This document shows positions 24,401 to 35,499 of a DNA stretch of 64,000 nucleotides, piece after piece. The position numbers and the translations under genes are program-made. Within the stretch, counting starts at the first letter, position 1. Each line of letters starts with the position of its first letter. The notes beneath the pieces are model-generated. The model was not told where the DNA came from and searched no databases. It worked only from the letters and a program-made list of their open reading frames with translations. The stretch covers positions 498,328-562,327 of the forward strand of contig MNCI01004504.1 in assembly GCA_015680685.1 (NCBI GenBank), read 5' to 3'. Origin of the DNA: Gnetum montanum (lineage: Eukaryota; Streptophyta; Gnetopsida; Gnetales; Gnetaceae).

Positions 24401-25235
24401 TAGATCTAGGATGCTTTCTCCATCCACACTAGTGAGGACTCCCTCCACACTAAGGCAATGTGGAAACATAGGGGAAAGGATACCTTTCCACATTTAGTGG
24501 CAAGATGACACTCCTGGAAGCTAACGATCTATGCAATAAAAGCCTAGGACCTTATAGCCTTGATATTTTACTAATTTGATCTTATTTTAACTTTCAAAAT
24601 ACATTCCCCCTAATCTTCCATGCTGAAGTAACTCCTCCAATTTGACAATAAGGGGGTAAGACATTAGGTGCCCTTGAATGACCTCCAAACATGACCAAAA
24701 TTAGCCAAAAACTTGTAGAATTATGATTTATAGCCCTAGGAACCTATGAACCTAGTCAACATGATCTTAAACCACTCTAAATCCATGAAAAAAGTGTCCC
24801 CCCATTCTTCCATGCTAGGGATGCTATTCTTAGCATGCAAGAAGTGGGAAAGCCATTTCAACATATTTTGACATCCAAAACCAACTTAAATTGCCTCAAA
24901 ATGAAGCTAGAGGATGCATGAGTTCCAGATTTGGGTTCCATCTATTGGTTTGACCTCGTTTGATCCTTTTCTAACAAATATTTTGATTCTTCACATAAAG
25001 TCCCCACTCTTCCATGCTGACCAGCATGGAAACAAAGGGGAAAGGTTACAAAACCTACTTTTGGCCTTTACTAACCTTTGGATTACCCAATTTTAATATC
25101 TCTAGCACTACCCTACTTTGGGAAGGCTCAAGAACCTTGATTTTGCATCTTTAGAGATCCAAAATATACTTTCCTTGGTTTCCAAGTTGAGGGTACCTTC
25201 TTCCACATTGTCCAGCATGGAAACAAGGGGACCCA
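21431..25235 (+). repeat. Degenerate ~190-bp tandem array with CCATGCT/AGCATGG inverted repeats
   Basis: About twenty diverged units recur roughly every 190 bases. Cores are near 21975, 22170, 22367, 22538, 22733, 23290, 23675, 23862, 24047, 24240, 24613, 24805, 25011 and 25195. Each core has 'cttccatgct' followed by its near-complement 'agcatggaa' and then a 'gaaagggg'-type G-rich tail. The best-kept core is TCCATGCTGACCAGCATGGA at 25011-25030, a 20-base inverted repeat with 9-base arms. Between cores are 'ccaaaattagccaaaaa'-type stretches. No coding frame is convincing. E carries the same kind of sequence at 43711-43979 and 49523-50095. Confidence 0.75.
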
Positions 25236-25596
25236 GCATGGAAGCCTTAAAACTCTTGATTTCTAGGTCCAAATAGCCCTAATTGATGCCCAAACTTACC
25301 TAATAGGTATGTAGCCCTAAACCACGGCTAACTAAGACCTAAAATGGGTAAAACCTAACCCTTTCTAGCTTATATTAGCCATGTTTTATCATATGTAGCA
25401 TGTTTTGTTTGATTTGATCTTATTACATGATGTTTCAAATTATTTTTGACCTTGATAACCTTCTTATAGCCTTTATACAATCTTATATTTTCTTTATTCT
25501 CCTTATTATAGCCTTTTTTAACCTTTTTTTTAGCCTTTTAATAGTATCAAATAGTTTGTTTTGACCTTCCTTGATCACTATTTGACACCATGTAAC

Positions 25597-25681
25597 CATG
25601 GCCCACTAAGGCCTTAAACTAGCATTATAGTCCACCAAGACTCTAAACTTGCATCATGGCCTGCTAAGGCCTAAAACTAGT
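25597..25681 (+). repeat. 30-bp repeat array, right border of the A accessory module
   Basis: Three units ('ggcccactaaggccttaaac', 'gtccaccaagactctaaac', 'ggcctgctaaggcctaaaac') match the left-border array at 16096-16276. Pol begins about 380 bases further on. Confidence 0.65.
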
Positions 25682-26058
25682 GAAGTTATAATCTTTGTTG
25701 ATCATTTGTAGCCCTATTTCTTATACTTTACCTTGTTTAACCTTAGTTTGACCTTTATTTGACCCTTACTGCACTTTTTCTTCTTGTTTGGTACCCTATT
25801 TATAGCCTTGGATGGCCTTGTTTACATTAGAATAGCATCTATTTGCATAATTTTATATCATTTTAGCATTATTTATTCACCTTTACCAATGTGCCACTTA
25901 ATGTACTTATGATTGACATGCAAGACCAAAGTATGAGTACCTAGAAGTAGATCAATTTACCTTTGAGCCTAAGTGGGCTTCACAGTGATGTTCAATGATA
26001 CATCAACCTTGATTGCCTAGATCATGAGTCTAGAAGTCATGTTGACCATGTATCCTTA

Positions 26059-27060
26059 ATGGAGAAACCTCTAGAATGGCCTGAAAACCTAGTCAAAACC
26101 CTTGAATTAAAGGTAAGTGACATAACCGAAGACTTTCTAGTTGAGGTTCTTGTCACAACATGTAGTGGTGAGGAAAGAGCCCTTAAACTAAGTTCCTCAA
26201 TGGAACTTCAACAAGCTCAAGACATTACCAAGGTCCTAGAAAGCAACATTAAAGCATTCGCTTGGTCATATGAAGAAATGCCATGCCTAGATCCATGTTT
26301 GATCCAACACAACATCATTCTAGACCTTAGCATTAGACTAGTTAAGTAAAAAGTGCAAAAGATTAGACTTGATTTGGTCTTGGCAGTTCACAATAAGATC
26401 TCAAAGCTATACCAAGCTAGTTTCATTAGGGTTTTCAACTACATAGAATGGGTGTCCAACATAGTGATAGTCCCTAAGAAAAATGGAAGTGTCCATCTTT
26501 GCATTGATTTTTAAGGCCTAAATAAAGCAACATCAAGGATGATAACCCTCTACCTAGTATTGATCAACTTATTGATACTATGATTGGACATGCCTTGTTA
26601 TTCTTTATGGATGGATTCTTAGGATATAATCAGATTAGGATCAACCCAAAGCACTAACTTAGCACAACCTTCATGACCCCTTGGAATACCTTTTTCTATA
26701 CCATTATGTCATTTGGTCTTAAGAATGCAAGAGCAATCTATAATGAGCCATGACCTCTACCTTTAACAATTACATGTTACATTTACCCAATGATTACATA
26801 GACAATATAGCCATTAAGTTCAAAGTGACCAACTCATAGTTTTACCTGTTGATGACCAAGAAACCATGGATCCTAAGTTTCCTAATGAGCACATTAACAC
26901 TGTTAGCTAAGTGCCCGAGGCTATGAGATGATAATGCACTTTGATGGAGTTTCAACTGCCCATTGGGCCAATGCCACTAGCATCATAACATTTCCATCTA
27001 TTGAAATCCAACCCTTCGCTTAAAATTTTGAGTTCCCATGTACCAACAACATAGTGGAGT
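26059..27060 (+). pseudogene. Element A reverse transcriptase and RNase H
   Basis: This is the polymerase and RNase H region that would copy the element RNA into DNA. An open stretch of 96 codons at 26059-26349 covers the pre-RT segment ('FAWSYEEMPCLDP'). RT proper continues with 'IEWVSNIVIVPKKNGSVHLCIDF' split by a stop, 'PSIDQLID', the first catalytic Asp in 'FMDGFLGYNQIRI' (about 26600) and 'MSFGLKNA'. The second catalytic motif reads Tyr-Ile-Asp-Asn at 26795-26806 instead of the usual Tyr-X-Asp-Asp, a missing key residue. An RNase H-like segment 'MHFDGVSTAHWA' (26935) and 'NNIVEYKG' (27048) follows. Frameshifts are frequent. Confidence 0.8.
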
Positions 27061-28690
27061 ATAAGGGTTTGTGATTTAGTAATCAGATGCTTAACAATCA
27101 GAGGAAATTCACAACTTGTGATCAACCAAGTGACTGAGATCTATGCATGTAAATCAAAACACTTACAACCATATTATGACCTAGGGAAGTAATTGTTACA
27201 ATAATTTATAGACATTGATATCCAACACATACCCCAAAATAAGAATGTCATAGCTAATGTAATTGCAACATTAGCCCTTAGTGTGATGCTAGATGCGTTT
27301 AGTAAGTTACCCACCTTAATCATGGACTATGCTACTCCCATCACATAGAACACTAAGGATATCTTTGCGGCCATCATTCATATTGATCCTACTAGGGAGT
27401 GGTATGATAATATCAAATTCTACCTTATGCATGACGAATCCTTACAAGGCCTAACAACTACTTAGTAGAACACTATACACAAGTGATTGAAGTAGTATAT
27501 CATCATAGGTAATAACACATTATGTCAATGATCCTATGATGGCATACTCTTAAAGTTCTTGGGTAAAATTGAAGCAAAAATAGTCCTATTGGAGGTTCAT
27601 ACGGGTGTTTTTGGAGCACATATAGAACCTAGATCCATGGCCAACAAGATTAGATGATTAGGTTACTCCTGGCTCTATATTGAAAGTGATTGCATGCAAA
27701 AGGTTAAGCAATGTAACACATGCCAACTTCATAGTAACCTAATATGTGTATTGCTAACTAAGTTCATACAACTGAGATCATATGGTCATTTCAGCAATGG
27801 AGGTTAGATATCATTGGACCTATAACACCTAAGTCTTCAAAAGGACATAGCTCCATCACTGTAATTGAATAATTTACAAAGTAGATTGAGGCTATTTCCC
27901 TAAAGAAGACTACATTTGAGCATATCTACAAATTCATCCTAGATAACATTATATCCCATTTTGGCATACCCATGACCATAGTTATAGAAAATGGACAATA
28001 ATATATTATCCACAAAACAAAAGATTTCTATCACAACCGAGGCATCAAGAATTCTATTTCACATCTCCTTATTACCCTCAAGCCAATGAATAAGTAGAAG
28101 CAAGCAACAGGGCCATCATCAACTTTCTCAAGAAGATGCTCAACAATAACAAGCATAAATGGCATGAGTGGCTTGTCCATGCATTATGGACATACAAAAT
28201 AACCTATCACATGGAAACTGGTGTGATCCCTTATAGCCTAGTTTATGATTATAAACCTATTTTACCTCTTGAATTATAGGTGCCTTCACTTTGAGTGGCC
28301 TTGACCAACATCATCAATGATGAGTAGAATAAGGAGTTGTAGATAGTAGTCCTTGACTCACTAGAGGAGCAGCACATGCAAGTGCTTTCTCACATCAAAC
28401 ACTATCAAGAGAGGTAGAAGTTTCAACATCACCATAACTTGACTAGTAATAAGATTAAGGAGGGTGACCTAGTTCTCAAAGCCATCTACAAGGATGTAGA
28501 CAAATTATCAGCCAACTAGAAAGGACCCTTCTTTGTCACTAGAGCCTATAGGAATAGTGTGTTCAAGGTAGCCAACATGGATGGGAATTAGTTGGCCAAT
28601 TTGGCCAATCATTTTTATCTAGAGCCATACTACATGTAGCTAATAATCATCAACAAGCAAGCCTACTTTCAAGATCCTTCTAGTGCCTAA
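27061..28690 (+). pseudogene. Element A integrase
   Basis: Integrase would insert the DNA copy into the genome. The zinc-binding part ends in 'CNTCQLH' (27711-27730). The catalytic core has 'WRLDIIGPI' (27800-27830, first Asp) and 'FTKWIEAISLKKTT' (27870-27915), then 'HFGIPMTIVIENG' (27958-27995) where the second catalytic Asp reads Glu. A C-terminal part with 'GDLVLKAIYKDV' follows at about 28460-28500, and the region ends with 'LSAN*KGPFFVTRAY' and a Tyr/Leu-rich tail. No chromodomain is seen, as expected for the Tat/Athila branch. Stops and indels are dense. Confidence 0.75.
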
Positions 28691-28736
28691 AATTAGTAAT
28701 AAGACATATCGATATCTTAAAAATATTGCCACAATT

Positions 28737-28816
28737 TGCTACCATCTAAAACTAGTAACACGGCTTGCCAATGCATTAAATTAGTACCATGTCTCATCGT
28801 GGCCTTAAGCTAGTAA
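28737..28816 (+). repeat. 30-bp repeat array after A integrase
   Basis: Three degenerate units of the family repeat ('accatctaaaactagtaac', 'ggcttgccaatgcattaaa', 'cgtggccttaagctagtaac') lie between integrase and the PPT. In B this array directly follows the protease. Confidence 0.6.
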
Positions 28817-28973
28817 CATTGGTAACCTAGGTAGCTTGGTTTTATCATTTCATGTGGTCTGTCTATATTGTGACATTACAACATGTTCTATTTGCCTGAT
28901 TTTTTATACTTCAATGCACTTTCAATGGTGTTTTGTATTCTTTGTTGGTGCCTCTTGGGTTAATCCTCTAAAC

Positions 28974-28992
28974 ACAAACAAAGAGTGATGAT
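28974..28992 (+). other. Polypurine tract of element A
   Basis: The purine-rich sequence 'caaacaaagagtgatgat' lies immediately before the TGAAATACC start of the 3' LTR. Confidence 0.6.
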
Positions 28993-30552
28993 TGAAATAC
29001 CCCAAATAGTTGCATGTTATGGCCAATTTTCATTATATAGCTTTCACTTAATGAAACATGAGGTAAAACTTCCTTGTAAATATGAAGATTATAATCCATG
29101 AGGGGAAATCTCATATATTCCATACTTTTGGGGCTAAAAATTCCTCATAAGTGGTCAAATTCTCATTCCCCAAGTGAAAAAAGTTACATAGTATCTATAT
29201 TTGGGGTTGGTGGGGGAGGGGGGAGGTTCAAAAATGCCTTTTGGAAAGCCAAAAATGATAATTTGATGGGTTTTATGGGGGGTATACATTTTTCTACAAT
29301 GGAAACATCTGTAGGGGGTAAATCTCACCTACCCCCAATGTGTAGCAATGGGGATTTCCCCCTCAACGAGGAAACCTTTCCCCCACCTACTTGTGCTACC
29401 CTACNCTTAGTATGAAAATTGCATGCCCCCAGCATGGAAGCCACAAAAGCAAAATTTCATCACTCCATGCACTCCAACATTGATCAACCACTTCATCAAG
29501 CATGACAAAAGTGTCAACATGGAAGATTCATCTCCACCATAGAAGGTGTACTCCTAATACTATTTATAGTAAATGAAATAACCATGGGAGTTTAGCACTT
29601 ACTATTTATGGTAACCCCAAAATATGGGCACCCATGTCACCTATACAAGGAAAAAATTTGTAGTAATTTGACAATGAATTTATAGAAATTATGCAGCCAA
29701 ATTACAACCCTTTTATAGCACCATTCATGGCTTGAGACCTATAAAAACCAACCTCAAACACCATTTACAGGTACTAAACTTTTAACAATTTGATACTATT
29801 AGCATTGGTACTAGAATTTTATTTGATGAATTTTTAGTAGTTCCACATTTTGGCAATTACATATCATTGGCATTTGTTTTAAGACTCCTTGGGTATTTCA
29901 AGACTTTTGGAAAAAACCATAGTTTCACTTTTAAGCATTCAATAGCCCTTGCAATCTCCCATGCTTTTGTTCTCCTATGCCCTACCGTAGAAGCATTGTA
30001 GCCTTTGCAATCCCCATGAGACTTGTGGATTTTTGGTGTCAATGTTGCATTTATAGGACTCCCAACCCCCAACATGGAGTAATATAGTAGCCAAATCTAT
30101 CACTTTTCTTACACCTTAGCAGTGATCCAAATTGGATATCTAAAGTTGTAGCAAAGGAGGTAAAAAAGCATCAAGAGTGGCTTAGTACCTAGATCATGAA
30201 GTGGATTACATTGGCTTCAATGGGCCTTGAACTCCTATCCCAATGAATCCTCATTTACTTTCTCACAGCCATTTCTTATAAACATTTCTGAAACTCATTC
30301 TTTATTATTTTAATAATGTTTTAAATTTTCATTTTTATGTGAAATCTACATTTGCTTTTCATCTTACAGATCTACAACTTTTACATTCTATTTTCTCAAT
30401 CCATCATTTTGCATTATGTAATTCCCTAGGTGATCTGATAGATAGTCTAGGGTGCCTTGAATCTAGTTTTTTAGAGGCCCTAGGGATTCAAGGTTAATGT
30501 TGTTGCACCGGATCTATCAATTTTCCAGTAATTGATTTTTCCAATTGCAACA
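28993..30552 (+). repeat. Element A 3' LTR (1,560 bp)
   Basis: It starts TGAAATACC and ends TTGCAACA, and aligns along its whole length with 2549-4116. A TATA box sits at 29740-29747. The G/C-rich block with 'cagcatggaagcc' is at 29320-29450, with a single N at 29405. It is followed by ATTTG, matching AGTTG before the 5' LTR except for one base. Confidence 0.9.
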
Positions 30553-31030
30553 ATTTGAAGTTACCTTTGTGTGCTCCAAAGTCTAGTATTACTATACTTC
30601 AATCATGCAACCCATATGCTATGAAATTTTATGGCAAAGCCAATTTTGGTTCCTTCCAAGACTCCAATGTAGCTCTTGAAAAACCAAAGTTTTATATTTA
30701 TTTTTCTCAAAGCAAGCATTCTCTTTGCCAAGAGGGGCTACCCCAACATATTTTTCTTGGGCAAGATAATGATTAACCGCATACCTCCTTTCCCTATCTT
30801 AGCATAAATGTTGCTAGCAAAACTAATATAGTTGGTTTTACCAACATCAAAACTATTACATTTTTCCAAGTGTAGTGCACACCCTTGTCATTATAACTTG
30901 CACTACACCTATAGTTGTAGTTTCCACCATTTTCCAACCATACTCCTTTTACACCTTGGGAAATTCCACTTGCTAGAATTTTCATTTAATTATCTAAGAA
31001 AATATCTCTTAAACCAAAATCAAAGTTATT
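30553..31030 (+). other. Element G leader, second half
   Basis: G's leader resumes after element A. 'gttacctttgtgtgctccaaa' aligns with H's unbroken leader across the junction. No coding frame is supported; small ORFs here are not conserved. Confidence 0.7.
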
Positions 31031-31039
31031 GATAATGTC

Positions 31040-33690
31040 TTTTAGCCAGTCCATGATTTGCCCCCTTAATTTGATAGACATGGCATCAAGGTAAAATGTG
31101 GTGAGGATTTATGACCAAAAGATCTTACTATGGCTAAGCATAGGTAATCACTTAGGCTAAAGGGGAAAAACCTAGATTTTTCCATCATTGATGAAAATTA
31201 CTATAATTTCATATGTTCCAAAATCAAGGAAGGCTTGCTCATCCCATGTGTGGAAGATGAATCCAAACATGAATATGAGCTTATCCACTGTAACATGAAG
31301 AATTGCATTTATTCCCTATATTACATGATATCCATAAATGATGCCCACACATGCACCCTATCTCCTTTAATTGACATCGATGAGTAAGAAAAGGAGCTAG
31401 GCTTAGAGGGTCAACATGAAAAACAATATGAGTTCAAGGTTGAGCCCAAACTTGAAAACTTCTTAGGGAGCTTCTTTCAAAAATTAGCTTGCCAAGCCAC
31501 CACATCCACCCTTGCCTCTCTTACCTCCTCCATAGGACAATTCCTTCAACCCTAGTCTCTCATGTACCCTATCATGTTTGGACTAGCACTTATCATAGTG
31601 GTAGACCAAGCACAGTAAGTGTCCCAAACAATGCCCCTCTTCTCCTCTATGCCTTTCACTATGTAGCCTTGGTCTGCATGGCCATCACTAGTGATCATAA
31701 CCACTACTCATCAATTTTTCATGTTGGAGGGCCGTACAATGGGAACTCAAGTGACCTAATGATCACATACACTATTTATGCCCTTTCTGCCACAAGTGTC
31801 ATACAAACCACCATTTCATTATTCAACCTGCCTACAAAAATGATTATCCAAACTCTCCCCTCCATGTCATAATCCATTACAAGGCCACAAGTCTCTCAAC
31901 TTATATTGAAGCCATTCATTGAAATGTCACAACCCACAAGGATGCCCTAAGGCTTGGATCAAGTCTTTCAAATGATCCAAGAACTTATAGAAGAGTTATA
32001 GAAGTTTAAAGCTTCGAAAACCCATACAATCAAGATCATTAACTTCTATTAGGATGATCCCATCAATCCTTCTATCCCACAAATAACACTTTCCCTAGAC
32101 ATTCCCATACTTCATTTTACTAAGTATAATAATGAGGGTGATCCCAACACTCACCTCATAACCTTTAGCTCCAAGTGCATGTTGTTATAGGTGTGGCCAC
32201 ACATCATAATGTGCATCTTCCCTATGTCCCTTACTAGGAAAGCCTTGGAGTGGTATCATGTGTTATCCTAAGGATTAATATTCTCAATTGTGGACTTAAT
32301 ATCATAGTTCATTAACTATTTCAAGTATAACTTAAAATTTGACATGACTCTTGACCAACTAATGAAGGTTAAGTAAGGATCCCTTGAACTCGTGAAAAAA
32401 TTCATACAATGGTGGAATGCTCTTATCAATGAGATTTCTAAATTCATAGATAAAACACATCTTCTCAGCATATTAAAGGGGTTGGTTAATGAAATCATAA
32501 GGTCAAATTTTACTAACTAAATCCAAAGACACTCAATGAAGCCTTCTCCCAAACAAAGAACATAAAGGACACTGCTAAGTCTAGGCATGACCTTGCCTAT
32601 ATGGCATAAAAAAACCAACATACATAGAAGGATAAGGAGAAGGGGAGGTAAACTAATGTAGTTGTGGCAACTATGGCCAAAAACAACAAGACCACATAGG
32701 GGTCTAAAGCAAGTGAACACAAGGCCCATACAATCAACAACCAACCATCAACATCTAGGGCTTTTACATTAGGCAATAAAAGGCCTAATTTTGAAAGAAA
32801 AGATTGGTCAAAGTACACTAGGTTACCACTAAAATCCTCTAAACTTGTTGACTAGTTGCAAATGATCATGAGAATCCATTATAAACAAATATTAAAGAAT
32901 TCTCACAAGAGGCATGATCGACTTTGCAAGATAGTAAAGAACCATACTCAAACAATCAAGAATGACCTAGTTGTACCTAAGTACTTTAAACTTGATCATT
33001 TTTGTCACTATCATCAACTTGTACGTCATGATACTGACTTCTATCGAGCTCTCAAGGATGACTTAAAAAAGATGATAGAGAACAAAGAGCTGATCCTTGA
33101 TTCCTCTAACCCAATTCTGCCACAAAACCAATCCATGTAGGTCTACAAAGACTCATTGAATGCTAATAATAACTCTTAAACCATATTGTAATTCAATGTA
33201 AGAAACAACTCTAGACCTACATGGGAGTTGTTTGTGATTTGGGTACCTCCTCATAACCATGGGGGTCCTTCAACTACATCTAGTTCAAGGCTCCCTTTTG
33301 TTGTAAGGGTACCATCATCTATGCCTCTCAAAGAACCTTTTGTAATCAAGGTGCCCCATCCTACTACAACTGAATCAATGACCTGAAACAAATAACATAC
33401 TTCCATGGTAGCTAACACCACAAATTCTTCACAACACAATAATAAGAAATCACAAACTAAACAATTCAAGAAGTTTGCACCAAAGGCCAAAAGCAAAGAC
33501 AACAAGTAGGCTAAGGCATGGAAGAAGGTCAGTCCACTGAAGCTCACTTCCATTTCATCCATCTCCATGATCTCTAACACCTAGGCTGCTACAACCAATC
33601 AACCAAGGGAGGATCCCAAGCCACAATGGAAGGGAAAAGAGGCCAAGACATAATAGTTAAAACATGAATTTTGCTTCTTGGAGCACATGA
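31040..33690 (+). pseudogene. Element G gag
   Basis: This is a capsid-type gag homologous to those of A and B. The start region reads 'YDQKILLWLSIGNHL' in one frame and aligns with A at 4925 in another, so a frameshift is early. The retrotransposon-gag domain is at about 32040-32520 ('YNNEGDPNTHLITF', 'FPMSLTRKALEWYHVLS', 'FKYNLKFDMTLDQLMKVK'). A 94-codon open stretch at 32856-33140 carries 'YFKLDHFCHYHQLVRHDTDF', a partial zinc knuckle with the first Cys and both His but Tyr where the last Cys is expected. A Lys-rich linker follows. Stops are numerous, many of them TAG at Gln positions. Confidence 0.8.
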
Positions 33691-34640
33691 AGTTAAAGTG
33701 AATAAGGACTAAAAACCAAAAACTAATGACAAAGAATTCCTTAATGCAATGGAATAGGTTAAGAAACCTTTAAAATAAAAGAACACATCCCTTAACTTGT
33801 ATGACCTGGTAATGACCTCCAATTCTCATTATGAGGCATTAGTAAAAACATTTACTTTTATCCTTGTTAGTAAGAACATCCCATCTAGTGAAGAGTCCAT
33901 CCATGCTGGAATGGTATCATCTTCACTAAGGGAAGAAATGATCTCAATGGTGCTAGTTTTCCATGACAAAAAGGTCAAGACCAATCCCTAAGATGGCAAG
34001 ACAACCATAGACCCCTCTCTTCATAACAATACGGATGGGATAATACAAGGTATATAAGGTGCATGTGGATCATTGGGCAACCACTAATTTTATACCCTAT
34101 ACCATTGTTGAATGTTTAGGCCTAGTAGAACACATGTAAAATATCTTAACATCCACTCTCATGTCCTTTAATGGATCTTAGGTTGCAATTAAAGGATCAA
34201 AATCTTTGGACTTCATGGAAGGGGAATAATTTCCCACAACAACCAATTTATTGATGGTGGAAGAGATACTAAGATTCAATCTCATCCTAGGGAGGCCTTG
34301 GATACCTCAATTATGAGTTGTTTTCTCACTTATATATTAAGAATTTCACCTACATTATGAGTGAGGTGAAATAATTATCCACAATGATAGTGTAGTTTCC
34401 TTGGCAATCAATAATGGTAACATAGAATAAGGGTTTGAAGTGGAGTTTCAAGAAGAAACTTCCACTGTTAATGACAAAGTCCAAAAGTCCATTAGAGCAA
34501 AAAAGGCCAAAACTAGCAATAATTGAGTCATGGATGTACCATGGAAAGAGTTCCCCTTTAACATGGTTAGTGAAGAGAAAAAAGAATAGAAAATCATGCA
34601 ACATAGATCTTATAATTTTCCTAATCTTTCGAAGATTAAG
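33691..34640 (+). pseudogene. Element G protease
   Basis: This retropepsin region has the 'LYDLVMTSNSHYEALV' lead segment at 33797-33850. The active-site motif reads VDHWATTNFIP at 34065, where relatives have VDDGATTN: the first Asp is kept, but the following Asp-Gly is His-Trp. The flap and 'LILGRPWI'-like strands are at 34270-34305, with a frameshift. An open stretch 34435-34728 covers the C-terminal tail. A and B have the same layout. RT does not follow. Confidence 0.7.
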
Positions 34641-34908
34641 AAATACTTACACGGTTGTACATATGTTTCGTACTCACGTACTCTATGTCCATAATCATGT
34701 GGCCTCTTCTTTTATTTTCTTTACTTAATTTAACCTTTGTTTAGCCTTATTTAGCATGTAACATATAGTTCATCCTTATTTATAGTTTACATTTTTATGC
34801 CTTATCTATTTCAAACCATAAAACCTAAAAATACCACAAAAATTTTAAAATCTAAAAAATATACAAAAATTTGTAAAACATGAAACTTACAAAAGATTTT
34901 CTTTTAAC
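34641..34908. other. Non-coding spacer after G protease
   Basis: AT-rich, with no supported gene. It corresponds to 15860-16095 in A ('tttagcctta', 'catgtagtc'). Confidence 0.4.
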
Positions 34909-35039
34909 CCATGGCTCTACTAAGGCCTAAATCTAGCAAAACACATGGACCTCCTAATGCCTAAAATTGGCAAAATGCATGGCTTGCCATGGACTAAAAC
35001 TGGCAATGTGTGGCCCACCATGTCCTAAAATTGGCAACA
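34909..35039 (+). repeat. 30-bp repeat array of element G
   Basis: Four to five units such as 'catggcttgccatggactaaa' and 'tggcccaccatgtcctaaaa' follow the protease, in the same place as the left-border array in A. Confidence 0.6.
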
Positions 35040-35499
35040 CTTTCACAACTTGTTTATAGCCATTATGCTTTAGTCTACTCTTTTGTTGGCATAGAAAATT
35101 TAGATTTACTTCACTAAATTTTACCTTATAACTACATGATTCAACCAATGTAGCCTAATGTAGCCTCATAACATGAATAAAATGTGAAATGCATAGGATG
35201 CATAAAACTAAAATTGTTAGAACGTATAAACAAAGTTAAAATTTTTTAAAAATTAAAATAAATATGATATCCATAACATCTACACCAATAGGCATGGTCA
35301 CATAGTGCAACAAAATTCTAATCAACGACATCATATTAAATAAACAAAGGTCTAACAACCATAGCTACATTGGGTAACAATGACATAGAAAATAAATGAT
35401 AAATTTTTCACATGAAAAACAATGGCTAAGACTAGCCACAACACCATGACATAGTAAAAAAATAAAAATGAACTAAAGACATGACCAAAATAGATGGAA
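35040..35499. other. Non-coding 3' flank of the G antisense gene
   Basis: AT-rich sequence between the repeat array and the last exon of the antisense gene. I see no gene. Confidence 0.4.

Larger units (their letters stand above)
2549..30552 (+). mobile_element. Element A: large Tat/Ogre-like Ty3/gypsy retrotransposon with internal accessory module
   Basis: This is a complete but decayed LTR retrotransposon. It has two direct LTRs (2549-4116 and 28993-30552), a PBS (4123) and a purine-rich tract before the 3' LTR. The flanking 5-mers are AGTTG (2544-2548) and ATTTG (30553-30557), an imperfect target duplication with four of five bases matching. The order is gag, protease, an accessory module (antisense gene plus satellite array), then reverse transcriptase, RNase H and integrase. 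After removing nested element B it is about 20.7 kb, which is giant for Ty3/gypsy. Protease, RT and gag types resemble the Tat/Athila branch. The large insert between protease and RT recalls Ogre elements, which are known for an intron at that place. The lineage name is inference. Confidence 0.85.

Noticed and set aside
21431-25235. CRISPR-like or host satellite array
   Set aside because: Units are long, highly diverged and lie inside a plant retrotransposon with the same words in its LTR. Nothing suggests CRISPR.
30832-31032. Small open frames in the G leader, both strands
   Set aside because: Not conserved in the leaders of A and H; the region aligns as untranslated leader.
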